This document shows positions 13,878 through 14,046 of a DNA stretch of 14,046 nucleotides, piece after piece. The position numbers were made by a program, and so were the translations under genes. The stretch is from VGPI01 sp964482845. Lineage in GTDB: Bacteria > Cloacimonadota > Cloacimonadia > Cloacimonadales > Cloacimonadaceae. The stretch covers positions 1-14,046 of the forward strand of contig CAYZZE010000062.1 in assembly GCA_964482845.1 (NCBI GenBank). The letters are read 5' to 3'. The stretch's first letter is position 1; each line of letters begins with the position of its first letter. The notes beneath the pieces are model-generated. The model was not told where the DNA came from. It ran no database searches and worked only from the letters and a program-made list of their open reading frames with translations.

Positions 13878-14046
13878 GAAGCAGGGAGGACTAAGGAAAA
13901 AGCACCATTCCGCTTGAATCAAAACCTTCTTGAGACCGTTAGATACCTCAGGGCGAGTGACTCAACGAGTATCCAAACTGTCTGACAGGCATAATCCTTA
14001 GTTGCAACTGACTGCGCTGGAAGGAGAGACGATTTTGTTTTTTCAG
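13860..14046. repeat. Terminal repeat, copy B
   Basis: Second copy of the repeat at 1-174, same orientation. 13860-13913 matches 1-54 with one mismatch. Later blocks match around AACCTTCTTGAGACCG (13923-13938), ACTCAACGAGTATCCAAACT (13960-13979) and CGCTGGAAGGAGAGACGATT (14015-14034) plus a T run. Between the last two blocks the copies diverge in sequence and length, and this copy has the palindrome AGTTGCAACT (14000-14009). It continues to the window edge. Confidence 0.9.

Noticed and set aside
1..14046. Window ends as overlapping ends of a circular molecule
   Set aside because: The end copies differ in sequence and length beyond the first 54 nt, so they are two distinct repeats and not one overlap.

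Overview
The window carries a densely packed bacterial catabolic operon (about 399-11472, + strand, nine genes), followed by a convergent binding-protein gene and a flavin-reductase gene. The ends carry copies of a non-coding repeat. Composition is about half G+C and codon use looks uniform along the operon. The phylum cannot be fixed from the sequence. The enzyme types (molybdenum hydroxylase, phosphorolytic carbamoyl transfer, CoA transferase) suggest an anaerobic or fermentative bacterium, but this is inference.

Layout. Positions 1-174 hold one copy of the repeat. Positions 175-398 are a leader region ending in a strong two-tier hairpin. Module 1 (399-5192) is a DUF2877 protein (AllH-like), FdrA (AllF-like), a DUF1116 protein (AllG-like) and a cyclase-family metal hydrolase. 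After the only sizeable gap in the operon (90 nt), module 2 (5283-11472) holds the FAD, 2Fe-2S and molybdopterin subunits of a xanthine-dehydrogenase-family hydroxylase, a class III (CaiB/BaiF) CoA transferase and an amidase-signature amidase. Within each module the genes overlap by 1-4 nt or are 1-3 nt apart, so translation is probably coupled. A UgpB-like lipoprotein (11487-12773, - strand) converges on the amidase. A flavin reductase (13043-13552, + strand) lies beyond, preceded by an open frame with no ordinary start codon. Positions 13553-14046 are non-coding: a degenerate repeat fragment, a 21-bp perfect hairpin built of 11-nt units, and the second repeat copy.

Working together. E. coli FdrA/YlbE/YlbF (AllFGH) phosphorolyse oxalurate to oxamate and carbamoyl phosphate. 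Here that trio sits with a hydroxylase for N-heterocycles, a ring-opening type hydrolase, an amidase of the malonamidase E2 type and an acid-activating CoA transferase. The best single hypothesis is an energy-conserving oxidative pyrimidine (uracil/thymine) route: uracil to barbiturate, to ureidomalonate, to malonamate plus carbamoyl phosphate, to malonate, to malonyl-CoA. An oxalurate/oxamate/oxalate version is the main alternative. Carbamate kinase, cofactor-insertion proteins and a dedicated transporter are not in the window.
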